DNA of 64,000 bases from NCBI GenBank assembly GCA_902780525.1, contig CACZFL010000008.1:1-64000 (forward strand), in the 5' to 3' direction. A program made the translations under genes and the position numbers. This stretch comes from an uncultured bacterium (GTDB lineage: Bacteria; Cyanobacteriota; Vampirovibrionia; Gastranaerophilales; Gastranaerophilaceae). Position 1 is the stretch's first letter; the number at the start of each line of letters is the position of its first letter. The notes beneath the pieces were generated by a model. That model did no database searches and had not been told where the DNA came from. It saw only the letters and a list, made by a program, of their open reading frames with translations. This document shows, in pieces, positions 26,053 to 34,105 of this stretch.

Positions 26053-27856
26053 GTTCTCCGCGTGTCTGTCTTAATGCTTCGTCAAGCTGTCTTTTCTGTT
26101 CTTCCAGCTGTGCAACAACCTCTTCTGTTACGGTGATTTCCTGCTCAACAGTTTCTCCGTTTTCAGTCTGCTGTGCAATTTTTGTTGTAAGGGTTTTGTC
26201 ACCCATATTCATTGCTTCTGCTATAAATCCGCTTGATAAGAATCCGGCACTGTAACTCGGTACAATAGTTTCTTCTGCTTTATAAATCGTGGTCGCCGGA
26301 GAATTTTTCATATAGTTCCAAGGCTTGAAGGCTAACATCATTGATTCCCAAGCCATTTTTAACGGTGACATTAATGCCTTCTTCCAAGTTATATCTGATT
26401 TGTTAATTTTTACGGTATCATATAATCTTGTTAAACGATTACTTCTTGCTTTACCTGTATAGGCTTCAACTTCAGATTTATACTTTTTCATTGATGCCAT
26501 TTCTCTTATTGTCGATTTACGAGTTTTAACAAGATTTTGTATTTCTTTTGACATTTCTTTTGAACGTGAAAGTGCTTCTTGCAAAGCTTTTAAATTGTCT
26601 TTACTCATATTATAAGTTCTGCCGTCTATTGTTACACTGCCGTTTATTTTAATATCATTTACGGCACTTTGCAGTGTGTTTATATCCTTATGAACTTCTG
26701 AATTTGTTTTCAAAGCGTTCCAGCTTTCTTTTGTAACAGCATTTCTTAGCTCTGCCTTTTGTGCATCAAGTACGAGTTTTTCCTGCTCTAAGAGAGTTTT
26801 CTTTAACGGACTTAAATTTGTATTATTCAGTTCCCTGTTTATTTCATTAAGTCGTGTATTTATACTTTGATTTGTATTATGGCTTGCATTTTCAAATTTA
26901 GACTTGCCAAACGGGATTGTTTCTTTAAGGTTTGTTCCGAAAGTCTTCCAGAATCCGTTTGTACTGACTGCACTGCTTTGTGATTTAACACTCTGTGCAG
27001 TTGCTTTATAAACATTAACTGTTGCATCTTTAACAAATTCTGTTGCAGAAGTTTTCCATGATGTTTGAACAGCTGAAGTGGTATTTGAACTTGCGGCAGA
27101 TATTTGTGCAGTTTTCCCCAATCCTCTTAACCCTGCTACAGAAGCTGCTCCTATCAAAACCCCCGTGCCAATATCCTGATAAGCCTGTTCAAGCTCTTCC
27201 GGTGATTTTGCGTTGATTGCTTTACTAACGCCTTTAACAGCTCCGACTGTTCCGCAGACGGCACCTGTTGTAAGCAGTCCTGCGCTTATAATAGGTCCTG
27301 CAACAGGAATTGCCGTTAATGCAATGCAACCGGCAGCAATTGCGATATTTCGCAATCCTTTTTTCCAATTCCATTCACTTTCTCCTGTTTTAGGGTTGTG
27401 TTCATACCCGACAAATCCTTCTGCAAGTTTAAATGGTGCGTCTATGCATATTGCTCCTGCAGCTCTTAAACCCTTTTTCCACCACGGAAGTTTGTTATAA
27501 TCGCTCCAAGTTTCTTTTACCTTTATCGTTCCGTCTTCAAGCTCTTTTCCTTTATTTGCTTTTTCTATTGTCGTATTAAGCTCTGCTTTTGTTTTCTCTA
27601 ACTCTCTGATTTGTGACTGAAGTTTTTCTGCATTTTCCATTTGCTGTTTAATATTTGCAAGTCGTTGTGCAAACTCTTTTGCATCTTTTTCAGCTGCTTC
27701 TTTTTTTCGCCTTTTATCGGCTTCTTCCGTTGATTCATTCTTTGTCTGTGAAAAACCGAAAGGATATGTCATGCCAAACGGTAACTGAGGTATGGTAAAT
27801 TGTGCTTGCGGCATTAAAAGTGGCATAAATGTATTTATTGATTGTCCCATTCCCAT
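26030..27856 (-). CDS. Large coiled-coil and hydrophobic protein of unknown function
   Basis: The 608-residue protein starts MGMGQSINTFMPLLMPQAQF with a Pro/Phe-rich segment, then a long charged coiled coil (about 45-105), a central small-residue hydrophobic block (about 130-250, for example IAIAAGCIALTAIPVAGPII), helical segments with Gln/Asn-rich parts, and a second coiled coil at the C-terminus (EQKRQLDEALRQTRGELSK). The layout recalls type III translocator or pore-former proteins, helices around a hydrophobic middle, but no family motif is seen. AAAGGATATT precedes the ATG. Only the last 23 bases overlap the U32 gene. Confidence 0.65.
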   Translation of the reverse strand: MGMGQSINTFMPLLMPQAQFTIPQLPFGMTYPFGFSQTKNESTEEADKRRKKEAAEKDAKEFAQRLANIKQQMENAEKLQSQIRELEKTKAELNTTIEKANKGKELEDGTIKVKETWSDYNKLPWWKKGLRAAGAICIDAPFKLAEGFVGYEHNPKTGESEWNWKKGLRNIAIAAGCIALTAIPVAGPIISAGLLTTGAVCGTVGAVKGVSKAINAKSPEELEQAYQDIGTGVLIGAASVAGLRGLGKTAQISAASSNTTSAVQTSWKTSATEFVKDATVNVYKATAQSVKSQSSAVSTNGFWKTFGTNLKETIPFGKSKFENASHNTNQSINTRLNEINRELNNTNLSPLKKTLLEQEKLVLDAQKAELRNAVTKESWNALKTNSEVHKDINTLQSAVNDIKINGSVTIDGRTYNMSKDNLKALQEALSRSKEMSKEIQNLVKTRKSTIREMASMKKYKSEVEAYTGKARSNRLTRLYDTVKINKSDITWKKALMSPLKMAWESMMLAFKPWNYMKNSPATTIYKAEETIVPSYSAGFLSSGFIAEAMNMGDKTLTTKIAQQTENGETVEQEITVTEEVVAQLEEQKRQLDEALRQTRGELSKVYSA

Positions 27857-28004
27857 CTGATAATATCCTTTTAGATTTAATACCCTATATATAATAAGTT
27901 TTTCGTATTAAAGAAATTTCTTGTTAAGAATTATGTTTTTTATTTTTTGTTACAAATATTTACATTGCATGCTTGTTTTTAAAAGCACATGCTTATATTC
28001 TTCG

Positions 28005-28013
28005 TGATATAAT
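28005..28013 (+). promoter_or_regulatory. Extended -10 promoter giving a leaderless era mRNA
   Basis: TGA-TATAAT is an extended -10 box. With the last T at -7, position +1 is 28020, the A of the era ATG. No ribosome-binding site exists between the box and the ATG. Confidence 0.55.
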
Positions 28014-28019
28014 TTGTAT

Positions 28020-28925
28020 ATGAAGTGTGGATTTGTAGCGATATTAGGTCGTCCTAATGTTGGTAAATCAACGTTACTGAATCAGATTTTGGGACAGAAA
28101 ATCGTTATAGCAACAGATAAAGCACAGACGACCAGAAAACGTATAAAAGGCATTTTAACAGACGATAATGGGCAGATAATTTTTGTGGATACCCCCGGAG
28201 TTCATCGTCCGTTAAACAAACTTGGCGAATTTTTGCTGGATGAAGCAAAAATTGCGGTTCCTGATGCTGATTTGGTTTTGTTTCTTGTCGATGGAACGGA
28301 ACCTGCAGGTAAAGGTGATAAATGGATTGCTGAAAATATCTTAAAAGAGACAAATATACCTGTAATATTAGTAATGAACAAGCTGGATAAAATTAAAAAC
28401 ATGCAGAAAATAGAAGAAAATCTCATGAGTTATAAACTTCTGTTTGATGAAAATGTTCCGATTGTCAGAATCTCTGCAAAAACCGGCAGAAATAAAGATA
28501 CACTAATCAGTAATATTTTGAAAAAGCTTCCTGAGGGTGAAAAACTTTATCCTGATGATGTTGTAACTGAAGAGAGCATGCGCTCTGTAGCAGAAGAAAT
28601 TATTAGGGAAAAAATACTTATAAATACTTCTGATGAAATACCTCATTCAGTTGCAATAAAAGTAGAACGCTATGAAGAAAAAGAAGAAATTGACAGGATT
28701 TACGCAAATATTTATTGTGAAACAAAAAGCCAAAAAGGTATTCTTATTGGCAAGGGTGGAAGTTTATTAAAGAAAATTGGAACAGAAGCAAGAGAAGATT
28801 TGGAAGGAATAGTTGATAAAAAAGTATTTTTGGGACTAGAGGTTAAAGTTGAGAAAGATTGGAGAAAAAAAGATAAAATATTAAAAGATTTTGGGTACGT
28901 ATCACAAAATAGTTTACAGGGGTAG
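28020..28925 (+). CDS. era: GTPase Era
   Basis: Era is a ribosome-assembly GTPase binding the 3' end of 16S rRNA. The 301-residue protein has G1 GRPNVGKST (10-18), the T-rich switch AQTTRKRIKG, G3 DTPGVH, G4 NKLD and the G5-like SAKTGRN, then a KH domain with GKGGSLLKKIGTEAREDLE and the usual end KVEKDWRKKDKIL. The frame opens two codons earlier at a TTG, but the ATG at 28020 is the likely start: the promoter -10 ends six bases before it, so the mRNA should have no leader. Confidence 0.95.
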   Translation: MKCGFVAILGRPNVGKSTLLNQILGQKIVIATDKAQTTRKRIKGILTDDNGQIIFVDTPGVHRPLNKLGEFLLDEAKIAVPDADLVLFLVDGTEPAGKGDKWIAENILKETNIPVILVMNKLDKIKNMQKIEENLMSYKLLFDENVPIVRISAKTGRNKDTLISNILKKLPEGEKLYPDDVVTEESMRSVAEEIIREKILINTSDEIPHSVAIKVERYEEKEEIDRIYANIYCETKSQKGILIGKGGSLLKKIGTEAREDLEGIVDKKVFLGLEVKVEKDWRKKDKILKDFGYVSQNSLQG

Positions 28926-28988
28926 CTCTAAAGTATTAGCAAAAATATTTTTTATGAGCGTATTAGTTGGTATAGGAGTGTGTATATT

Positions 28989-31289
28989 ATGAAAATACAA
29001 AGCATCGGAAATGAATATCGTGCAAAAAATAACAAGCACAGTAATCAGTATTCACTCAAGCAGCCTGCATTCGGCAGAGCTTGGGAAGAACATATTAGCT
29101 GGGGTGCTAACTATATTAAAGATAAAAATAAAACAAATTTTAAGTTGTTTTCATTCCCTGATGCTAAGGCGGTGTTTCTTGAGGTTACAAAAAATGCAAA
29201 ATTAAAACTTACTGACTGGTGGGAACATTCTGTAAAAATTAAAGAGCCTGAAACTCTTGCTGCTGCAACAACAGCTGCTGCAATTGCGGCAATTACTCCT
29301 CTTGATAATCAGTCAAAGATGTTCCCCATGGAACATAAGGGCGAAGGAATATATGAAATTAAAAATATTAAAGCAGAACCGGGTGACGGATACAGATTTG
29401 TTGTCGTCCAAAAAGACGGGACCGTTAATACCGTAAAAGACCCTTATGCAAAAAAACAGGAAAATATTCACGGCTGGAGTACTGTTTATGATAAAGATAA
29501 TTATGTATGGAAAAATACCGACTGGCTTGAAGGTAAGGATTCAAGACGGATTAAACGTGACCCAGACAAAGCAATGAGAGGACTGGATAATCTTATTATT
29601 AATGAGGTGAATATACCTACTCTAACGCTTGATGGTACTTTCGAAAGTGCAAAAGTTAAGATTGATCAGATTGCTGCTCAAAAAAATGCAACTGCAATAG
29701 AGATTATGCCTGTTGAAAATACTTTCTCAAAACAATGGGGGTATGACGGTGTTGACAAGTTCGCCGTAAATGAAAAATTAGGCGGTCCTGACGGACTTAA
29801 AGATCTTATAGATTATGCACACGGGAAAGGGCTGAATGTAATAATTGATATGGTACCTAACCATGTTGGTCCGGAAGGAAATTATTTGTCACAAACCGGT
29901 CCTTATAAAAAACGCCCTGCACAGTTCGGCGATATTCCGAATTACGAAGGACATGACAGTAAATACGTAAGAGACTGGATGGTAAATGCTGCTTTATGGT
30001 GGGCTAACGAGTTTAAAGTTGACGGTATCAGATTTGATTTGACTAAAGATGCTGAATCTGATTGGCTGCTTCGTGAGATAGTTTTAGAACTTAATCATCA
30101 TAATCCGGATGTATTCCTAATTGCAGAAGATCATTCTCACAAACGTCATTCCATTACAAATTATTATATAAACAATAATGTTACGCATGAAGATAAGATT
30201 AATATGATTGACAATGCTATTGAAAATAATTTAAAGGGATTTGAACCTGCAATACCTTTGAGTATAGGTTTTGACAGTGAATGGGATTCACAGTACAAAG
30301 ATGCCGTTGCAAAAATGGCAATCAACCCTTGTTCTACAATGTTGGATGATTTGGATAAATATTTACCGACTTCTCATTACAGAGTACATTATGCATATAG
30401 CCACGATGAAATAGGTAACTGGGATGGTACAAGATTTATACCAAAATATATAGTTGCGCATCTTAATTTGTTTACTAAAGTCAACGGTATTGATGATCAG
30501 GAAAAGGGTCAAAGAGCTGCTCAGGCTGCACAGAAACTTGCAGAGATTGTTGTATCACCTGATTTTAAAAACATGAATGATAGAACGCTTCACCAAAAAG
30601 AACTTAATATGGGTATAAATACATTTATTCCTAAGCAAGAGTTGATAGATGTATTCAAAACAGCTGTTGCAAAACAAAGATTGATTTTAGGTACAATATA
30701 CACTACTCCGGGACCGAAAATGTTTTTCCAAGGAGATGATGAAGGTGATTTATCTCACTTCAAGTTCTTCAGAGAGTTTGCCGGAGAAAAAGAAAACAGG
30801 GTAAAAGATCCTACAATTAAACAAAATGCCGTAAGAAAATATGGATATGATTATCTTGAAGAAGTTGCAAGACCCGATTCTGTTGTAGGCAGAGTAAAGA
30901 TGGGCGGTATGTTCAAAAATTTACAAACTCAGATGAGAACATATACAACGGATTTACGGAATGTATTGGATAAAAATCCTGCTATTAAAAATGGTGATAT
31001 TGTAGGAACATATAAGGATAACAATCATAATGTTCATATTCATCATATCAAATCCGGTGAAGATGAAATACTGGTTATAAAGAATTTCGGACACGGATTC
31101 CATAATAACAGCTATTCATACTATGGATTCCCGAATGATAACTCTCTATGGACAGAAGTATTTTCAAGTGATGATGAAAAATACGGCGGAATGGGATATA
31201 CTAATGCAGGAAGAATGGATATATCAAACGAGAATCAACACCTTTCTCTTGCTCCTAACAGTGTTATAATTTTAAAGAAAATCGGATAA
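28989..31289 (+). CDS. GH13 family alpha-glucan enzyme with N-terminal carbohydrate-binding fold
   Basis: The 766-residue protein has a CBM48-like N-terminal beta domain (about 45-180), then a GH13 barrel. Region I is DMVPNHV (about 287-293), region II GIRFDLTKD with nucleophile Asp350, region III FLIAEDHS with acid Glu380, region IV YSHDEIGN with the third Asp. A beta-rich C-terminal domain follows. The build fits branching enzyme or maltooligosyltrehalose trehalohydrolase relatives; the exact bond made or cut cannot be read. The first about 30 residues (MKIQSIGNEYRAKNN... QPAFGR) are an added polar leader, unusual for GH13. AGGAG lies 10 bases before the ATG at 28989. A terminator follows. 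Confidence 0.85.
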   Translation: MKIQSIGNEYRAKNNKHSNQYSLKQPAFGRAWEEHISWGANYIKDKNKTNFKLFSFPDAKAVFLEVTKNAKLKLTDWWEHSVKIKEPETLAAATTAAAIAAITPLDNQSKMFPMEHKGEGIYEIKNIKAEPGDGYRFVVVQKDGTVNTVKDPYAKKQENIHGWSTVYDKDNYVWKNTDWLEGKDSRRIKRDPDKAMRGLDNLIINEVNIPTLTLDGTFESAKVKIDQIAAQKNATAIEIMPVENTFSKQWGYDGVDKFAVNEKLGGPDGLKDLIDYAHGKGLNVIIDMVPNHVGPEGNYLSQTGPYKKRPAQFGDIPNYEGHDSKYVRDWMVNAALWWANEFKVDGIRFDLTKDAESDWLLREIVLELNHHNPDVFLIAEDHSHKRHSITNYYINNNVTHEDKINMIDNAIENNLKGFEPAIPLSIGFDSEWDSQYKDAVAKMAINPCSTMLDDLDKYLPTSHYRVHYAYSHDEIGNWDGTRFIPKYIVAHLNLFTKVNGIDDQEKGQRAAQAAQKLAEIVVSPDFKNMNDRTLHQKELNMGINTFIPKQELIDVFKTAVAKQRLILGTIYTTPGPKMFFQGDDEGDLSHFKFFREFAGEKENRVKDPTIKQNAVRKYGYDYLEEVARPDSVVGRVKMGGMFKNLQTQMRTYTTDLRNVLDKNPAIKNGDIVGTYKDNNHNVHIHHIKSGEDEILVIKNFGHGFHNNSYSYYGFPNDNSLWTEVFSSDDEKYGGMGYTNAGRMDISNENQHLSLAPNSVIILKKIG

Positions 31290-31311
31290 TAACTTTAATG
31301 TTAAAAGATAT

Positions 31312-31348
31312 AAAACAGAATGTCTGTTATGGGCATTCTGTTTATTTA
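31312..31348 (+). terminator. Intrinsic terminator after the GH13 gene
   Basis: AACAGAATG and CATTCTGTT form a 9-base stem with an 11-base loop, followed by TTATTTATT, 24 bases after the GH13 stop codon. Confidence 0.7.
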
Positions 31349-31371
31349 TTGTTATTTAGTTATGTCTTTTA

Positions 31372-31380
31372 TGATAGAAT
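31372..31380 (+). promoter_or_regulatory. Extended -10 promoter giving a leaderless mtaB mRNA
   Basis: TGA-TAGAAT ends at 31380; +1 then falls on 31387, exactly the A of the start codon. Only T bases lie in between, so there is no ribosome-binding site. Confidence 0.55.
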
Positions 31381-31386
31381 TTTTTT

Positions 31387-32628
31387 ATGAAAAATTTTTA
31401 CCTTAAATCTATGGGCTGTAAATCGAATCAGTTTGAAGGGCAGATAGTTGCCGAAAAATTAATTGCTTCAGGGTATAAGCAGGTATTAAAACAGGAAAAT
31501 GCAGATTTTTATATTTTAAATTCCTGTTCTGTAACTCACAAAAGCGATAATGAAGCTATGTATCTACTCCGACATGCTCATTCATTAGGACTAAAAACAA
31601 TTCTTACCGGCTGTATTGCGCAAATAGAAAAGGATAAATTATTACAAGAAGATTATATAGATTATATTATAGGTAATGAGGATAAATTTGAACTTGTAAA
31701 ATATTTACAGGCGGATGAACATTATGCTGTCAAAGATCTTATGAATACAAATGACTTTTGCCCTGTAATTTTGAATGATACAACAAAAACACGTATTAGC
31801 CTGAAAATCCAGGACGGCTGTGATAATAGGTGTTCATATTGCATAATCCCGTTTGGCAGGGGCAAATCAAGGAGTGCAGAATCTGGTTTTATAATTAATG
31901 AAATTAATCGTTATGTTGAAAACGGATACAAAGAAGTTGTTTTGACAGGTATTCATATCGGTTTGTATAAAGGCGGTTTACTTCCTCTGTTAGAGAAGAT
32001 TGAAAATAAAACAAATATTCCCCGTTATCGTTTGGGGTCATTAAATCCGCATGAAATAACAAACGAACTTTTGGACTTTTTACAGTCGAGTGAAAAATTT
32101 TGCCCTCATTTCCACCTCTCTTTACAGTCTGCCTGCAATAATACCTTGAAACGAATGAATCGTCATTATACCGTCGAATATTATCTGGAGCAGATTGAAG
32201 ACATTACTTCACGCTTTAATAATCCTTTTTTGGGCAGTGATATTATCGCAGGATTTGTCGGTGAAACAGAGGATGATTTTGTTACTACCGTTGAAAACCT
32301 TAAAAAATCAAAACTTTCTAAAATACACGTATTCCCGTATTCAGTCAGAAAAGGAACCATTGCGGAAAAAATGGAAGGGCATCTTTCTGATTCGGTTAAA
32401 GAAAAGAGAGCAGGTATTATCAAAAAAATATCAGAAGAAAAGTTCAATGATTTTATTAATCAAAATTATGGTACTACAAGACAGGTTCTTATTGAAAAAC
32501 GTCCTGATAAGCATACCGGAAAATTTAAAGGGGTTACGGATAATTATATAAATGTTCTTTTGGAAGATGGTGAGTTTAACTCGCTTGCAGAAGTGCTGTT
32601 AACTAAAGAAAATATCTGTACAAAATAG
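31387..32628 (+). CDS. mtaB: tRNA t6A37 methylthiotransferase MtaB-type (radical SAM)
   Basis: MtaB converts t6A37 to ms2t6A37 in tRNA. The 413-residue protein has the UPF0004 domain with iron-sulfur cysteines Cys11, Cys47 and Cys76, the radical-SAM motif CDNRCSYC (Cys145, Cys149, Cys152), and a C-terminal TRAM-like part. LTGIHIGLYKGG matches the TGVxxGxYG stretch typical of MtaB rather than MiaB or RimO. Length is normal. The ATG is placed exactly at the predicted transcription start, so translation would be leaderless. Confidence 0.9.
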   Translation: MKNFYLKSMGCKSNQFEGQIVAEKLIASGYKQVLKQENADFYILNSCSVTHKSDNEAMYLLRHAHSLGLKTILTGCIAQIEKDKLLQEDYIDYIIGNEDKFELVKYLQADEHYAVKDLMNTNDFCPVILNDTTKTRISLKIQDGCDNRCSYCIIPFGRGKSRSAESGFIINEINRYVENGYKEVVLTGIHIGLYKGGLLPLLEKIENKTNIPRYRLGSLNPHEITNELLDFLQSSEKFCPHFHLSLQSACNNTLKRMNRHYTVEYYLEQIEDITSRFNNPFLGSDIIAGFVGETEDDFVTTVENLKKSKLSKIHVFPYSVRKGTIAEKMEGHLSDSVKEKRAGIIKKISEEKFNDFINQNYGTTRQVLIEKRPDKHTGKFKGVTDNYINVLLEDGEFNSLAEVLLTKENICTK

Positions 32629-32741
32629 TAATATCGCTGTATTAATTTGTTTTTACAATTCTTAATATTGCATATAATAAATGGCAATTATTTATAGTTT
32701 CAATACTTTATATATATAACCTATAAATTAGGGAAGAGTAA

Positions 32742-33512
32742 ATGGCAAACAGTTATTTTAAAATGTTTAACAACAAAGTTAATGCTGCTTACAAAGAGGA
32801 ATTTATATCAGGTCTTCATTCTGATTTAAGAAAGTCAGTTAAGCAAGAAGAAGACGATTTATACTCTATGCTTGCTAATCTGGGGAGCTATGATGCAAAA
32901 GGGTTGGATATTAGTTTATTGCTTAAGTATTATATGTTGAATCAATTGATGTGTAGCAATATTAAAACAGAGCAGCTGCATTTGTCCGACACTCCGAATC
33001 CTCAGATTAAAAAAGACTGTGACGGAAAATATTACAGACTTAAATCAGATTCCTATGTGATAGAGAAAGAAATCCAATATGTAAATGATGACGGTAGTTA
33101 CATTGTTGTAAATAAAAGGCATAATAATTCGTTTAAAGTTATAAAAACGTATAATACTGATAATCAGATAACTTCACTTAAAGTTACAGATGCTTCCGGA
33201 AATTTTTTAACAAATAAAAATATTGTTGCCGAATTGATTGGGTTAAGGAAAGAGTACAAGAAAAAATACAAATATTCTGGGTATAGCGGTAATTCCAAGG
33301 ATATGGTTGCGACTATCAGAAATATGTTTTCAACACCTGTTGAAACAGGTTATTATATCGATTCTCTTTGTTTCTTTTACAGATGGCAGGCTTCAACCGG
33401 CAGTTTTGTAAGAAAAATTAGCAGACAAGCAGAATCTCCTCTTTTGGTAGATATAGAGTTTCGTGATAACGGTACAGTTTTAAGACAGGAATATACCGGT
33501 ATAGTTGCGTAA
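32742..33512 (+). CDS. Hypothetical protein, unknown
   Basis: The 256-residue protein starts MANSYFKMFNNKVNAAYKEEF, helical and charged for about 90 residues. The middle (about 95-165) is rich in YxxxNDDGSY and DASGNFLTNK turns that recall degenerate YD-like beta repeats. The last part has CFFYRWQASTGSFVRKI. There is no signal peptide or membrane segment. I recognise no family. AGGGAAGAG is a plausible ribosome-binding site. The protein at 54562 has a similar beta-repeat flavour. A 48-codon gene follows 16 bases later, probably in the same operon. Confidence 0.65.
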   Translation: MANSYFKMFNNKVNAAYKEEFISGLHSDLRKSVKQEEDDLYSMLANLGSYDAKGLDISLLLKYYMLNQLMCSNIKTEQLHLSDTPNPQIKKDCDGKYYRLKSDSYVIEKEIQYVNDDGSYIVVNKRHNNSFKVIKTYNTDNQITSLKVTDASGNFLTNKNIVAELIGLRKEYKKKYKYSGYSGNSKDMVATIRNMFSTPVETGYYIDSLCFFYRWQASTGSFVRKISRQAESPLLVDIEFRDNGTVLRQEYTGIVA

Positions 33513-33528
33513 ATATGGGAGAATACTA

Positions 33529-33675
33529 ATGTCGTACAAATTAGAAAAATTTACTGAAAAAAAGGAACAAAAATCTGTTGAAAGTTTATCACAGAAGCTT
33601 AAGTACTCAATGCTGTATTATCTTAAATCAAAAAAAAGTCATGAAAATTTATTAATGTTTGTTATGGATGTATAA
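33529..33675 (+). CDS. Small basic hypothetical protein, 48 residues
   Basis: The frame MSYKLEKFTEKKEQKSVESL... ends FVMDV and stops with TAA. GGGAGA (33518-33523) is well placed before the ATG. It begins 16 bases after the preceding gene ends and reads the same way, which argues for cotranslation. It is Lys- and Ser-rich with one amphipathic helix. No family is recognised. It could be a chance frame, but the ribosome-binding site, spacing and codon use resemble its neighbours. Confidence 0.55.
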   Translation: MSYKLEKFTEKKEQKSVESLSQKLKYSMLYYLKSKKSHENLLMFVMDV

Positions 33676-33727
33676 GTAAATTTTAATTATTTTGTGTTAT
33701 CATAATCTTATTGGAGTATAAAAAATT

Positions 33728-34009
33728 ATGATAACAATAAAAGATGTAGAACACGTTGCAAAACTTGCACGTTTGGAATTAACCGAAGAAGAAAAAGAAA
33801 AATTTACAAAACAGTTAGGTGATGTTTTAAAACACGTTGATGCTATGAATGAGGTTGATACTTCTAAGGTTGAACCTATGGCTCATGCAATTGATTTTGT
33901 AAATGTAATGAGAGAAGATAAGGTTTATTACGAACAAACAAAAGAAGAGCTTATGAAAAACGCTCCGGATGAAGAAAACGGATTTTTCAGAGTGCCAAAG
34001 ATTAATTAG
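33728..34009 (+). CDS. gatC: Asp-tRNA(Asn)/Glu-tRNA(Gln) amidotransferase subunit C
   Basis: GatC stabilises the GatCAB amidotransferase, which makes Gln-tRNA(Gln) or Asn-tRNA(Asn) from mischarged precursors. The 93-residue protein has MITIKDVEHVAKLARLELTEEE, VDTSKVEPMAHA and the end DEENGFFRVPKIN, all typical. GGAG lies before the ATG. gatA and gatB are not beside it, a scattered arrangement also usual in cyanobacteria. Confidence 0.95.
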   Translation: MITIKDVEHVAKLARLELTEEEKEKFTKQLGDVLKHVDAMNEVDTSKVEPMAHAIDFVNVMREDKVYYEQTKEELMKNAPDEENGFFRVPKIN

Positions 34010-34105
34010 GTGTAATGTATAAGGGTAAAATTAAAGTTATTACTGTGATTAGTAATGCTATCTGACTGTATAATCAGATATTAGTGTTGTTTTGGAGATT
34101 CAGCT

